In this document: positions 45,855-55,634 of the stretch, piece after piece
Numbering within the stretch: the first letter of the stretch is position 1
Layout: each line of letters starts with the position of its first letter
Assembly (NCBI RefSeq): GCF_015694465.1
Contig: NZ_JADQDO010000007.1
Span: 62,001 to 126,000, forward strand
DNA length: 64,000 nucleotides
DNA from: Microvirga alba
GTDB lineage: Bacteria; Pseudomonadota; Alphaproteobacteria; Rhizobiales; Beijerinckiaceae
Direction: 5' to 3'
Translations under genes and position numbers: made by a program
Notes under the pieces: generated by a model
Seen by the model: the letters and a program-made list of their open reading frames with translations, nothing else
What the model was told of the DNA's origin: nothing
Database searches by the model: none

Positions 45855-47453
45855 CTACTTCGCAGCCGGCGACGACGCTTCGACCCACATGTCCTCGTAG
45901 TTCTGGATCGCGAGCTCGGTCGCGTTTGCCTGAAGCCCCTTGATCCAGGGCTGATAGGCCATGACCGCCTTGTTGTAGTTGAAGAACCACATCGGCGCTT
46001 CGTCATAGACGATGGCGTTGACCTTCTTCAGGGAGTCTATCTTCTTTGCCGGATCGTCCGCTTTGCCGGCCTCATCGAGAAGCTTGTCCACTTCCGCATT
46101 CTTGAAGCCATAGTAGTTGCAGGCAGAGACCGGCGTCGATGAATGGAAGCACTTGAGTGCCTGCTGCGGATCCGGCCCCGAGGACAGAGACCACGCGAAG
46201 GCTTGGAAATCGCCCTTACGCACAACCTCGCCAAGCACGGTACCTTCTACCGGCTTGATCTTGGCCTTGATACCGACCTTTTCCAGCATCGGGATCACCG
46301 CCTCGACGATCTGAATGCCCCAGCTTTCATTCGCGGTGGCGGTCCATTCGAATTCGAACCCGTCCGGATAACCCGCCTCGGCGAGAAGCTTCTTCGCCTT
46401 CTCGGGATCATAGGCAAAGGCCTTCATCGACTTGTCGTAGGCTGGCGATGTCAGCGGCAGGTAGCCAGTGGCGCGGTATGCTTTGTCCTTGGACAGCCGC
46501 TTGATGATCAGATCGGAATCGATGGCGTGGTTGATCGCCTGGCGAACCCGCTTGTCGGTGAAGGGTTTGAAGTTGAGGTTGAAGCCCCCGAGGCGGGTGT
46601 AAACCTCGGCTACTTCAAGAATGCCCTTCGACAGTTCCGGGTCGGCCTTGTAGGCCATATATTGCGCGGGACCGAGGATCGAAACGTCGATTTCCTTGTT
46701 GCGGAAGGCAACGTCGCGGGCCGAAGCTTCGCCCATGATCAGGACGACGACCTTGTCGGCATAGGGCTTGCCGGGCTTGTAAAACTTATCAAAACGCTCT
46801 GCCACGATGCGTGAACCGGGCACGTATTCGACGAACTTGAACGGGCCGAGACCAATCGGCTTGGTGAGGAAGGACTCCTTCACCGCCTCATCCGCCGGAT
46901 AGATCGATGTAATCGCGTTCATGAAGAAGTATCCCGGCTCGGCCTTCTCTGTGAAGGTGATCGCCAGGGTGGAATCGTCGATCTTCTTCAGACCCGAAAT
47001 CGTTTTCGCTTGACCCTTTTCGACTTCGACGGCGCCCTTGATCAGGCGAACCGAGCGCGCGCCTGGATACGCCTTCGCGCCGTCCATGAGACGCGTGAAA
47101 GTCCAGATGATGTCATCCGCGTTGAGTTTGCGTCCGTGATGGAAGAACGCGTCATCGCGCAACTTGTAAGTATAGACCAGTCCGTCCGCCGAGATATCGA
47201 CGGACTTCGCGAGGTCGAGAACCGGCTTGTTTCCTTCCGAATCCCAGTTGTAGAGCGAGCGATGGATCGCCTTGGCGTAGATCTCGTCCTGCGCGCGGTT
47301 TGACGTGTGAATATCGAGATTCGCAAAGCTCGAACCATAAGGCGCAGTAAAGCGTATCGTGCCGCCCACCCGTGGGGTCTGAGCTTCGGCGCCGCCGCTG
47401 ATTGAAAGCGCCAGAGCTGAAATAGCTGAGGCGAGAGCGAGTTTCTTCAGCAC
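45855..47453 (-). CDS. Family 5 peptide-binding protein, DppA-type
   Basis: This 532-residue periplasmic receptor has a Sec signal peptide (MLKKLALASAISALALSISGGAEA). SBP_bac_5 landmarks are GGTIRFTAPYGSSFANLDIH, YTYKLRDDAFFHHGRKLNADDIIWTF, IGLGPFKFVEYVPGS and RQAINHAIDSDLI. Length and layout are normal. It is followed by the DppBCDF-type genes and preceded by an amidohydrolase gene, so the cargo may be a peptide or an N-acylated amino acid that the amidohydrolase processes. Confidence 0.93.
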   Translation of the reverse strand: MLKKLALASAISALALSISGGAEAQTPRVGGTIRFTAPYGSSFANLDIHTSNRAQDEIYAKAIHRSLYNWDSEGNKPVLDLAKSVDISADGLVYTYKLRDDAFFHHGRKLNADDIIWTFTRLMDGAKAYPGARSVRLIKGAVEVEKGQAKTISGLKKIDDSTLAITFTEKAEPGYFFMNAITSIYPADEAVKESFLTKPIGLGPFKFVEYVPGSRIVAERFDKFYKPGKPYADKVVVLIMGEASARDVAFRNKEIDVSILGPAQYMAYKADPELSKGILEVAEVYTRLGGFNLNFKPFTDKRVRQAINHAIDSDLIIKRLSKDKAYRATGYLPLTSPAYDKSMKAFAYDPEKAKKLLAEAGYPDGFEFEWTATANESWGIQIVEAVIPMLEKVGIKAKIKPVEGTVLGEVVRKGDFQAFAWSLSSGPDPQQALKCFHSSTPVSACNYYGFKNAEVDKLLDEAGKADDPAKKIDSLKKVNAIVYDEAPMWFFNYNKAVMAYQPWIKGLQANATELAIQNYEDMWVEASSPAAK

Positions 47454-47575
47454 TTAGAGTCCTCCTCGATTTTCCCTCTTTGCGGACATGCCCAGAGCGG
47501 CAGGCTCGCGTTCTTGCGACCCCACGAGGGATTGCGTGAGGCCTGGTGCGTCGAAGCGTGCTCCCTCTTGATGTT

Positions 47576-49255
47576 TTAGATCACGCCAAGACGATCGTAG
47601 ACGATATCACCTCCGAGGATCGTAAGATCACACTGAGTGCTGTCAAGAATTTCTTCCGGCGTCGCGTTGAGTAGGTTACGCGAAAAGACAGCAATGTCCG
47701 CGAGCTGACCTGGAATGAGCTTGCCCTTCACCTTCTCCATCTTTTGGGAGAATGCGCCAAATTCGGTATAGGCCTGCAATGCCTCCTCGATCGACACGCG
47801 CTGACGCGCATCCATCACCGTGCCCTTCCACGTCTTGCGCGTGAGCATCGAATAGAGGTTCGGGAACGGGTTCGGCGAGCACACGGGCGAGTCGCTTCCC
47901 GTGGCGGGCTTGAATCCAAGATCCATCCAGGTCTTGAAGGGATAGCTGCTCAAACCTCTTTCCTCGCCGAGCACCGAGACGTAGGCATCCCCGAAATCGT
48001 AGATGAAGACCTGCTGCGGACACGGATAGATGCCAGCCTTGATCATGCGTTCATGCTGCGCCGCGGTAGAGAAGCCGCAATGCTCGATGCGATGCCGCCG
48101 ATCGGGATCGGGGATGGCCGCAAGGGCGCGCTCATAGGCTGTGATCAGCTGCTCGATGGCCGCATCGCCGATCGCGTGGCAGATCAGTTGATAGCCCTTC
48201 GCATGCGCGTCCATCACGAGGTCATTGAGTTCATCGTCCGGCAGCATCTGCACGCCGGTGGTCTCGTCATCGCCGAGATAAGGCTGGGTCATCCAGGCGG
48301 TGCGGCCTCCAGCCGATCCGTCGAGGAAATACTTGACGCCACCAATCATCAGCATGTCATCGCCTGTGCCGGAGACGAGGCCCGCCTCATAGCATTTTGA
48401 AACGATGCTACGCTCAGGGTCACCGAGCAGCGCAAGCCACGTGCGAACTGGAAGCCGCCTCTCACGCTTGGCGCGATGATATGCGGCTATCTCGCCGAAC
48501 CCGCCGCGCTGGCCGACCGCCGCATCCATGCAGCTCGTAATGCCGTACGAAAGAAGATACTTGCCGCCACGTTCGATGGCAGCGACGAGATCGTCTTCGT
48601 TCGGTGAAGGGATGACAGCCCAAAGAGGTGCACGCGCATTCTCGGCCAGGAGACCTGTCAAGCGGCCATCCCGCTGTTCTATCAAGCCTCCAGGGGGCGT
48701 GGGCGACGTCTCATCGATACCAGCGAGCTTGAGCGCCAGCGAGTTGGAAACCGAAATGTGGCCGCAGGTGCGAATGAGCATGACCGGGTTGTCCGGTGAC
48801 ACGCGATCAAGCTCCTCGCGCAGTGGATGGCGTTTCACATCGAGTTTTGTTTGGTCGTACCCGCGCGCGAGAACCCACGCGCCAGTCGGCAATTTCGCCG
48901 CACGCGATCCGATGGCGGCCAGCAGAGCATCGAGACTCGGCGCCGCCCCCGGTGTCGCATCGACCCAATCCATCGTGAAGCCGAGAGAGATGAGGTGAAG
49001 GTGCGAATCGTTTAACCCGGGCGTGGCGAACCGACCCTCGAGATCAATGACACGCGTACCGGGCCCGATTAGGGAGGCGATGTCATCGCTGCGGCCCGTT
49101 GCGAGAATGCGGCCTTGCCAGACAGCGATCGCTTCGACGACACCCTTGTCACGCCCGCACCAAATTGAACCATTGCACAGGACCAGATCCGCCTTCGGCC
49201 AGGATCCGGAAACTCCCGCGCCATCGGACTCACGCGAAACATCGAGCTTCGGCAT
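47576..49255 (-). CDS. Amidohydrolase family 3 protein (YtcJ-like)
   Basis: From ATG 49255, preceded by GGAGGGAAG, the protein has 559 residues. It shows the metal-binding DSHLHLISLG motif of Amidohydro_3, an ARGYDQTKL region, the later LICHAIGDAAIEQ and RHRIEHCGF His motifs, and a C-terminal GSDSPVCSPNPF aspartate segment. The C-terminal composite domain ends with GKLIPGQLADIAVFSRN. Enzymes of this group hydrolyse exocyclic amides or N-acyl compounds; substrates are rarely known. No signal peptide. It sits between the two ABC transporter gene sets, about 120 bases before the DppA-type receptor gene. Confidence 0.9.
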   Translation of the reverse strand: MPKLDVSRESDGAGVSGSWPKADLVLCNGSIWCGRDKGVVEAIAVWQGRILATGRSDDIASLIGPGTRVIDLEGRFATPGLNDSHLHLISLGFTMDWVDATPGAAPSLDALLAAIGSRAAKLPTGAWVLARGYDQTKLDVKRHPLREELDRVSPDNPVMLIRTCGHISVSNSLALKLAGIDETSPTPPGGLIEQRDGRLTGLLAENARAPLWAVIPSPNEDDLVAAIERGGKYLLSYGITSCMDAAVGQRGGFGEIAAYHRAKRERRLPVRTWLALLGDPERSIVSKCYEAGLVSGTGDDMLMIGGVKYFLDGSAGGRTAWMTQPYLGDDETTGVQMLPDDELNDLVMDAHAKGYQLICHAIGDAAIEQLITAYERALAAIPDPDRRHRIEHCGFSTAAQHERMIKAGIYPCPQQVFIYDFGDAYVSVLGEERGLSSYPFKTWMDLGFKPATGSDSPVCSPNPFPNLYSMLTRKTWKGTVMDARQRVSIEEALQAYTEFGAFSQKMEKVKGKLIPGQLADIAVFSRNLLNATPEEILDSTQCDLTILGGDIVYDRLGVI

Positions 49256-49425
49256 GTTGTGACTTCCCTCCCCTTTTTGCTTCAGCTTGGCATGAGAGCG
49301 TCGCCTTTGGGAACAGGAGAATGTGAGGGAAGCAACGATACGGGACGGTGAAGATGCCGGGCCGGTTTCATCTCTCACCGATGGCTCCCTGCGGCCACCT
49401 CCCGGTCACGCGAGAATTGGTAAGC

Positions 49426-50214
49426 CTAGTGCAGGATCTGACTGAGGAAGAGCCGGGTGCGCTCGTGCTGCGGGTTCTTGAAGAACTCGTCGGGCGTGTT
49501 CATTTCCACGATCTGCCCATAATCCATGAAGATCACCCGGTCCGCGACCTTACGGGCGAAGCCCATCTCGTGCGTCACGCACAGCATGGTCATGCCTTCT
49601 TCCGCGAGGCCGACCATCGTGTCGAGCACCTCTTTGACCATTTCCGGATCGAGCGCCGAGGTCGGCTCATCGAACAGCATGATCTTGGGGTTCATGCACA
49701 GGGAGCGCGCAATCGCCACGCGCTGCTGCTGGCCGCCGGAAAGCTGGCCCGGATACTTGTTCGCCTGCTCCGGGATCTTGACCCGGGTCAGGTATTTCAT
49801 CGCCACCTCTTCCGCTTCCTTCTTGGGCATCTTCTTCACCCAGATCGGCGCGAGCGTGCAGTTCTCGAGAATGGTGAGATGCGGGAACAGGTTGAAGTGC
49901 TGGAACACCATGCCGACATCGCGGCGCACCTCGTCGATGCGCTTGAGGTCGTTGGTCAGTTCGGTGCCGTCCACGATGATGCGGCCCTTCTGGTGTTCTT
50001 CCAGACGGTTGATGCAGCGGATCATGGTCGATTTGCCGGAACCCGAAGGTCCACAGATCACGATGCGCTCGCCGCGCCGGACATTGAGGTTGATGTCCCG
50101 CAGCACATGGAACTCACCGTACCATTTGTTCATCTCCTCTATCTCTACCGCGTTCGCGGTTGGGAGCGGAACGGATCCAGGATTCGGGAACACAACGGCA
50201 CTTTGCGTCGACAT
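49426..50214 (-). CDS. Polar amino acid ABC ATPase, GlnQ/HisP-type
   Basis: From ATG 50214 the protein has 262 residues; a start at 50244 would add 10. Walker [19 protein letters not shown], signature [15 protein letters not shown] and Walker [17 protein letters not shown] are standard for the PAAT family. It ends [19 protein letters not shown]. It is the ATPase for the permease pair just upstream in transcription. Confidence 0.94.
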   Translation of the reverse strand: MSTQSAVVFPNPGSVPLPTANAVEIEEMNKWYGEFHVLRDINLNVRRGERIVICGPSGSGKSTMIRCINRLEEHQKGRIIVDGTELTNDLKRIDEVRRDVGMVFQHFNLFPHLTILENCTLAPIWVKKMPKKEAEEVAMKYLTRVKIPEQANKYPGQLSGGQQQRVAIARSLCMNPKIMLFDEPTSALDPEMVKEVLDTMVGLAEEGMTMLCVTHEMGFARKVADRVIFMDYGQIVEMNTPDEFFKNPQHERTRLFLSQILH

Positions 50215-50262
50215 GATTTCGCTTTTCCACGGAGTTGGGCTCAATTTGCGTCGGAATTGGTC

Positions 50263-50280
50263 GGCCTCGATACCGAGGCC
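50263..50280 (-). promoter_or_regulatory. Small hairpin between permease and ATPase genes
   Basis: GGCCTCG, loop ATAC, CGAGGCC: a perfect 7-bp stem in the 78-base gap after the permease stop. It is probably a processing or attenuation element; no T-run follows. Confidence 0.4.
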
Positions 50281-50292
50281 TCCCGATCGGGG

Positions 50293-50997
50293 TCATAGGG
50301 ACATCTTGCGCTCCGTGCGCTCATACTGCGGCGTCAAAAATAGCTCGAACCTCTTGAAACCGATCATCAGGATCATGTTGATTGCGAGATAAATCGAAGC
50401 GACCATGCAGAAAATTTCAATGACCGCGAATGATTGACCCATCAAATCCTTGGCGACACCGGTCAGCTCCATCACCGTGATGGTACATGCAAGCGAAGTT
50501 GCCTTCAGCGTTACGACGGCCTCGTTGCCGTAAGTGGGGAGCGCACGGCGCACCGCGATGGGCGCCGTGACGAGGAAGAAGGTCTTCATTGGAGAAAACC
50601 CCAAGGCGCGCGCGGCTTCGACGACGCCCGACGGTACGGCTGCCAAACCGCCGCGCATCACCTCAGCGGTATAGGCTCCCGTGCAAAGGCTCATGGCGAT
50701 CACCGCGCAAGCAAACGGATCTCGCAAAACGAACCAGGCATAGCTGTCGCGCAACCAGGAAAACTGGCTCAGGCCGTAGTACAAGATAAAGATTTGCACC
50801 AATAACGGCGTCGATCGGAACGCCAAGACGTAGAAATCTGCCGGTCTTCGCACCAAGGCATGGCGCGATCGACGGGCCCACGTTGCCAAGCCGGCCATCA
50901 CGAACCCGAGCGGCAAAGTCGCCGCCGCCAACGCCAATGTCATCCATAGGGCACTCGCGAGTTCGGTGAAGACGTGGAGTGCCGATTCAAGATCCAT
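50293..50997 (-). CDS. Polar amino acid ABC permease, HisM-type
   Basis: From ATG 50997 the protein has 234 residues; the longer frame back to 51138 overlaps the upstream permease. It has five hydrophobic helices and the PAAT EAA loop [20 protein letters not shown], with [21 protein letters not shown] before it. It forms a heterodimer with the adjacent permease (4-base gap). Confidence 0.92.
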   Translation of the reverse strand: MDLESALHVFTELASALWMTLALAAATLPLGFVMAGLATWARRSRHALVRRPADFYVLAFRSTPLLVQIFILYYGLSQFSWLRDSYAWFVLRDPFACAVIAMSLCTGAYTAEVMRGGLAAVPSGVVEAARALGFSPMKTFFLVTAPIAVRRALPTYGNEAVVTLKATSLACTITVMELTGVAKDLMGQSFAVIEIFCMVASIYLAINMILMIGFKRFELFLTPQYERTERKMSL

Positions 50998-51001
50998 GGT
51001 T

Positions 51002-51709
51002 TCAAGCCCAACGCATCCGCGCTTCCAGCGTGCGCAGCAACCGCGACGAAGCACCCACAAGAAGAAAATAGAGAAGCGCAGCCACCCCATAGAAGACGAA
51101 AGGCTGCCCGGTCGTGCGTCCGGCGAGCCCGACGACACGCATCAGTTCCGCCAGCGAAATCACGGACAGAAGAGTCGTTTCCTTGATGGCCATGATCCAG
51201 ACATTGCCGAGACCAGGGAAAGCCAGTCGGAGCATCTGCGGCAGAACCACCGTCCACAATCCCGGAACCGGTCGCAGCCCGAGTGCAGCAAATGCTTCAA
51301 ACTGGCCTTTCGGCACCGCCTCGTAGGCACTGCGGAACACCTCGGAACTGTATGCGGCCGTCACCAGGCAGACGGCGAGAACGCCGACGGTGAACGCATC
51401 CACCTCTATGTAGCCGGTGTATCCAAAGCCGCGCGCAATCCACATGAGCGCGCCGTTGGTCCCGAAGAACAAGAGAAAAATGACGAGCAACGGCGGCACC
51501 CCGCGAAGCAGAGTGGTGTACACGCTGGCGAGCGCCCGGAGGATGGCGCTCCGTCCGAGTTTTGCCAGGGCGACACAGAAGCCGAAGACAATGCCAAGGG
51601 CATACCCGATCGACGCGCAGGCCAGCGTTACTGCCAGCCCCAGAAGCAGAGCCTTCGACCAGCCTTCGCTACCCCAGGTAAACAAATCCGCAAGGGTTGT
51701 CGCCGGCAT
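51002..51709 (-). CDS. Polar amino acid ABC permease, HisQ-type
   Basis: From ATG 51709 the protein has 235 residues; the TTG at 51727 would overlap the receptor gene. It shows LLRGVPPLLVIFLLFFGTNGAL and the EAA-like loop GQFEAFAALGLRPVPGLWTVVLP. It lies 5 bases after the receptor stop codon, so the receptor and permeases are one transcription unit. Confidence 0.92.
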   Translation of the reverse strand: MPATTLADLFTWGSEGWSKALLLGLAVTLACASIGYALGIVFGFCVALAKLGRSAILRALASVYTTLLRGVPPLLVIFLLFFGTNGALMWIARGFGYTGYIEVDAFTVGVLAVCLVTAAYSSEVFRSAYEAVPKGQFEAFAALGLRPVPGLWTVVLPQMLRLAFPGLGNVWIMAIKETTLLSVISLAELMRVVGLAGRTTGQPFVFYGVAALLYFLLVGASSRLLRTLEARMRWA

Positions 51710-51714
51710 CGGGT

Positions 51715-52551
51715 TCAGGCCCCGCAAATCTTCGGATCAGCGGGAGTGGATACATCGAAGCCAAACCACTTTTCGGAGATGCGTTTGACTTCGCCCTCAG
51801 CCTTGAGCGCGCACAGCTGGCGGTCCCACTTGGCTTTCAAATCGCCCTGGTCCTTCCGCATCAATCCACCCGCGCCGACACCGAGATAGTTGAACTGCTG
51901 GAAATCGAGGTTTGGAGAAAGGATCTCGATCGGTTGTCCCTGGCTAGAACGGGTCAACGCAATCCAAGGAGACCGACCGGCCAATGCTGCATCAATGCGG
52001 CCGGACAGAAGATCGAGGTTCAAGCTGTCCTGGTTGTCATAGAGGCGCAGCGTAACCTTGCCCTTCAGCTCGTTGTCCATGAACTTCTGGCTCTGCGTGC
52101 CGGACTGAACCCCGAGGATCTTTCCACTCAGCGCTTCCTTCAGCTCGGGCCAGCTTGTCTTACCATTCAGGCCGGCGGTTCTTTTGGCTGCGAAATTGAT
52201 CGGAAGGTTCGCGTAGCTTTGGGTGAAGGCGAGGCGCTTTTCGCGTTCGGGCGTGATCGAGATGCCGTTCACCAAAATATCATACTTGCCCTGCTCAAGA
52301 GCTGGGATCAGACCTTCCCAGGGCTGGGACGTGAAGCGGCAGGTCCGCTGCATGCGCTCGCAGACCAGTTTGGCGAGGTCGATCTCGAAACCGATCAGGT
52401 CTCCGGTCGGCGTCGTACCCGTCCACGGGAGATACCCGCCATCGGTACCGATGCGCAATTCGGGTAGCTTCTCTTGAGCAACGGCCGAACCGCCGAGAAT
52501 AAGACCGACCGATATCGTCGCCAGCAAGCGACCCATTCCGATGATTTTCAT
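51715..52551 (-). CDS. Amino-acid-binding periplasmic receptor, HisJ/ArgT-like
   Basis: From ATG 52551, preceded by GGAGGGAAC, the protein has 278 residues with a signal peptide ending GGSAVAQ. SBP_bac_3 landmarks are LRIGTDGGYLPWTGTTPTGDLIGFEIDLAKLVCERM, WEGLIPALEQGKYDILVNGISITPERE and VKRISEKWFGFDV. The paired cysteines in CERMQRTC resemble basic-amino-acid and opine receptors such as ArgT/NocT. The ligand is likely a polar or basic amino acid, possibly released by the peptidases of this cluster. Confidence 0.92.
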   Translation of the reverse strand: MKIIGMGRLLATISVGLILGGSAVAQEKLPELRIGTDGGYLPWTGTTPTGDLIGFEIDLAKLVCERMQRTCRFTSQPWEGLIPALEQGKYDILVNGISITPEREKRLAFTQSYANLPINFAAKRTAGLNGKTSWPELKEALSGKILGVQSGTQSQKFMDNELKGKVTLRLYDNQDSLNLDLLSGRIDAALAGRSPWIALTRSSQGQPIEILSPNLDFQQFNYLGVGAGGLMRKDQGDLKAKWDRQLCALKAEGEVKRISEKWFGFDVSTPADPKICGA

Positions 52552-52561
52552 TGTTCCCTCC

Positions 52562-52590
52562 ACGTTTTTTGAATTCGCGTTTTTTGAATT
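52562..52590. repeat. Short tandem repeat in a 5' leader
   Basis: ACGTTTTTTGAATT (52562–52575) is followed after one base by GCGTTTTTTGAATT (52577–52590). The copies lie between the M20 peptidase stop codon and the receptor gene start. A start codon further upstream would translate them as NANSKNANSKN, which is clearly non-native, so they support the ATG at 52551. Confidence 0.6.
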
Positions 52591-52595
52591 TGCGT

Positions 52596-53996
52596 TCAAG
52601 CGAGTCTGGTTTCCGGCCGAGCCTCTGTCCCAAGGTCCCAGAACAATCCTGTCATGATCGCGAGGCCCTCAGAAACGAGCGGCCGCAACAGATGCTCGTT
52701 CGGCGCGTGCTGTGAGCATCCCGAGTAAGAATGGGGGACCCAGATCGTTGGGATCCCGAGGAGATCGGCAAAGCAGTCGTTGGGCAGCGAACCGCCGGCA
52801 TTCGGCAGGATTGTCGGCGTCACTCCCGTCGTGTTCGTCACCGATGCCGCGGCCCATTGCATCAACGGGTGATCGGGATCGAGGCGCGTTGCCCCCCAAT
52901 CCGATTCAACAGCCTTTGGCACAACCTGGACATTCGCAAATCCGTTCTCGTCAAGATATTCACGGATCGCGGGCATGAAGGTGTTGGGATCGGTATCGAC
53001 CGTGTAACGGATTTGGAGCCGGGCGGATGCTCGCGGCGGGATCGCGTTGATCGGAAGTTGCGGTGTCCCCGCCGTCATCGCCAGGACCTCGAGCGCAGTC
53101 CAGCCGAAGACGCGCTCGGATGGCGTAAGACCGGGCTCGCCCCACCAAGGATCAAGCTCGGGCCCCTCGGCGCCCGTCTCGATCACGATCTTGGTGAGAG
53201 CCGCGCTGACACTCGGCGGGACGGCACGGGGAAGGATCTTTCGCACCCCGATGCGCCCGGTCTCGGAGATCAGGCTCGCGATGGCATTTGCGAGAATAAC
53301 GGCCGGATTGGCAATCAGGCCGCCCCAGTTGCCCGAGTGGTGAGCCCCGGCGCGGAGATCGCAGATGAGATCGAAATCAACCGTGCCGCGCGTACCGCCG
53401 TCGAGAGTGGGTCGGTCGGGCGAAAGACGCGGGCCGTCCGACGCAATAAGCCAGTCCGCCTTGAGATCGGCCTGATGCGTCACACACACTTCTCGTAAGC
53501 CTGGCGAACCAACCTCCTCGGAGGTCTCGATAAGGGCGACCGTGTTGAACCCGAGGTGGCCGCGCGTGGCCAAGACGGCCTCGAGCGCCAGCATGACAAT
53601 GGTGTGCTGGCCCTTGTTGTCCGCCGTGCCTCGGCCATAGATGCGATCGCCTTCGACGCTGACCTGCCATGGGTCCCGGCCATTCTCCCAGGCGCCTTCC
53701 ATGCCGGCCACCACATCGCCATGACCATAGACCAGCAGCGTCGGCAGATCGTCGCCTTCGTGACGCCTGGCGATAAGAAGCGGGCCGCCGGCCGGGTCAG
53801 AGTTCGGGATGACCGAACCAGTAAAACCGAGGAGCGATAAGTCATCGCTGATCTCCGACAGATATCGGTGGCAGTCGGGACCGCGTGCGGGATTCTGGCT
53901 TTCCGTCGGAATGGCGACGCGACGAGTGAGGTCGGCGAGGAACCGACCGTCAGTCGCATAGGCGGTGGCGGCGGCGATTGCATGGGCCCGAGACAT
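52596..53996 (-). CDS. M20-family metallopeptidase
   Basis: From ATG 53996 the protein has 466 residues; ATG 54047 would add 17 residues but would place the candidate LysR site inside the gene. Zinc-site motifs are LLVYGHGDVV, YGRGTADNKGQ, the catalytic ETSEEVGSPGL pair and the late NEHLL segment after VPHSYSGCSQHAPNEH. The dimerisation domain lies between. M20 enzymes include dipeptidases, carboxypeptidases and N-acyl-amino-acid deacylases; the lack of a signal peptide means it acts on imported substrate. It leads the 12-gene minus-strand run. Confidence 0.92.
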   Translation of the reverse strand: MSRAHAIAAATAYATDGRFLADLTRRVAIPTESQNPARGPDCHRYLSEISDDLSLLGFTGSVIPNSDPAGGPLLIARRHEGDDLPTLLVYGHGDVVAGMEGAWENGRDPWQVSVEGDRIYGRGTADNKGQHTIVMLALEAVLATRGHLGFNTVALIETSEEVGSPGLREVCVTHQADLKADWLIASDGPRLSPDRPTLDGGTRGTVDFDLICDLRAGAHHSGNWGGLIANPAVILANAIASLISETGRIGVRKILPRAVPPSVSAALTKIVIETGAEGPELDPWWGEPGLTPSERVFGWTALEVLAMTAGTPQLPINAIPPRASARLQIRYTVDTDPNTFMPAIREYLDENGFANVQVVPKAVESDWGATRLDPDHPLMQWAAASVTNTTGVTPTILPNAGGSLPNDCFADLLGIPTIWVPHSYSGCSQHAPNEHLLRPLVSEGLAIMTGLFWDLGTEARPETRLA

Positions 53997-54038
53997 AAAT
54001 TTGCTCACTTGTGGTTCATGACGGCAAGATGACGTTGC

Positions 54039-54056
54039 GTTGCTCATTCGTGCAAA
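54039..54056. promoter_or_regulatory. Candidate LysR-type binding site
   Basis: TTGC (54040–54043), eight bases, GCAA (54052–54055): an interrupted inverted repeat of the T-N11-A kind in the gap between the divergent M20 and LysR genes. It supports the shorter M20 start. Confidence 0.45.
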
Positions 54057-54100
54057 CCAATAATTTTCCCGCTTACCCGCAATCAGATTGAGTCTACCTC

Positions 54101-55009
54101 ATGGCCCGTCACCTCCCTCCGCTGCCCGCCTTACGGGCATTCGAAGCCGCCGCCCGGCATCTGAGTTTTGCCCGGGCCGGGGCTGAGCTGGGCGTGACAC
54201 CGGGAGCGGTGAGCCACCACATGAAACAGCTCGAAGCCTGGGTTGACGGTCCTCTGTTCGAGCGCCGCGCCAACGGCGTCGTCCTGACCGAGACGGGTCG
54301 AGTCTTCGCCACCCGGATTGCGTCGATCTTCGATCAGATCACAGCGGCAAGCGTCGCCGCCCGATCGCCACTCCACGGCACTGCCGTGACCGTGCGTTGC
54401 CAGTTCTCCCTCGCCACCAAATGGCTCGCGCCACGGCTGGGACGCTTTCGGGCAACCCATCCCGATATTTCGGTTGCGGTTTTTGCCCTGCCCCACCGAT
54501 GGAACGCGAACGAACCCGACCCCGACGTTGCCATCTATCACGGCCGAGGCACCGTTCCGGGCATGCGACAGGACCTGCTGATCGGTGGAAGACAAGTGGT
54601 TGTAGCGGCGCCTCAACTTGTTGCGGCGCTGCCTCCGGCGCCGACGCCAGCGGACCTTTTGTCGAGACCCATGATAAAGGTCGATTTCGCAGAACCCGGC
54701 TGGCACGATGAAGGCTGGGAAGCCTGGTTCGCGGCCGCGGGATTCGGGCATCTCGAACTACGCCCCGGCCTCACCTTCAATCTCACCTATCTCGCGATCG
54801 AGGCCTGTCTTTCCGGGGCTGGGTTCGCGCTGGTCCCGGACTTTCTGGTGGCACAGGAACTCGCAAGCGGCCGCCTGATCGATCCCTTCGGGATCTCATT
54901 GCCGGTTCGCCAGCCCTACGTGATCATCACGCCGGAAGCCAGCCTGACGCGCCCAGAAGTTGCAATCTTCCGCAGTTGGGTGCTCGCAGAAGGGCAGCTC
55001 CCCGCCTGA
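54101..55009 (+). CDS. LysR-family regulator, GcvA-like, divergent from the peptide cluster
   Basis: This 302-residue regulator has the N-terminal helix-turn-helix (LPPLPALRAFEAAARHLSFARAGAELGVTPGAVSHHMKQLE) and a GcvA-type effector domain (FNLTYLAIEACLSGAGFALVPDFLV). It is transcribed away from the M20 gene over a 100-base gap holding one candidate binding site. The layout is the usual one for a LysR regulator controlling the adjacent operon, here the peptidase/transporter run. Confidence 0.92.
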   Translation: MARHLPPLPALRAFEAAARHLSFARAGAELGVTPGAVSHHMKQLEAWVDGPLFERRANGVVLTETGRVFATRIASIFDQITAASVAARSPLHGTAVTVRCQFSLATKWLAPRLGRFRATHPDISVAVFALPHRWNANEPDPDVAIYHGRGTVPGMRQDLLIGGRQVVVAAPQLVAALPPAPTPADLLSRPMIKVDFAEPGWHDEGWEAWFAAAGFGHLELRPGLTFNLTYLAIEACLSGAGFALVPDFLVAQELASGRLIDPFGISLPVRQPYVIITPEASLTRPEVAIFRSWVLAEGQLPA

Positions 55010-55090
55010 GACAAGCGGTGTCGTGACAGTATCCTACCCGAGCAGAATCGAGGAATTCTGGCGTGCGTCGACAACACAGCCAAAGCCGAA

Positions 55091-55360
55091 GTGGAGCAGG
55101 CCGCATACAACAAGAACACGTTCAGGGCACTGTTGGCCGATTACCAAAGTCATCCAGACTGGGCAGACCGCACGGCGCCAAGCACCCGAGCACTCTACCG
55201 CCGATACATTGAGACCATTTTGGAGGCTTGGGGTGATTGCCTCGCGCGGGACCTCACAACGAGGGCGGCCCAATCCGCAATCGACACTTTTGCGCGGATG
55301 CCGCGGGTCGCCGCACAGTTCCGATCCTTCCTCCGCAACCATTCCGATGGAGCGAGCAGA
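55091..55360 (+). pseudogene. Truncated tyrosine-integrase N-terminal fragment
   Basis: The frame contains FRALLADYQSHPDWADRTAPSTRALYRRYIETILEAWGD, the SAM-like N-terminal core-binding pattern of phage-type integrases. It then drifts into unrelated sequence, and no catalytic Arg/His/Tyr region follows. It is a leftover of an integrated element. Confidence 0.55.
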
Positions 55361-55425
55361 CGGCATGATCTGACCAACGCCGACTCGGTTGGCGCCTGGA
55401 TTTTCGGGGCCGTTTGGCGATCTCG

Positions 55426-55634
55426 TCAATCGGCGCCTACGCCTGCGGCCGCCTGCTTGATGAGCTTCGCGACCGCCGCAGGCTGGGAAACATAAATGGC
55501 GTGGCTGCCCGGCTGGTCGACGGTTTTTGCGCCAGCGCGCTTGGCCATCATGCGCTGCGCGCCGACGGGGATCATCTTGTCATCGGTGGCCACAAGGTAC
55601 CAACTGGGTTTGCTTCTCCAGGCTGCTTCCGTGC
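55426..55634 (-). pseudogene. Alpha/beta hydrolase C-terminal remnant
   Basis: On the minus strand KPSWYLVATDDKMIPVGAQ, GAKTVDQPGSHAIYVSQP and AAVAKLIKQAAAG are the C-terminal third of a common rhizobial alpha/beta hydrolase, including the catalytic His in PGSHAIY. It ends at a normal stop codon at 55426–55428. The N-terminal two thirds, with the Ser nucleophile, are missing, so it cannot be active. Confidence 0.6.
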
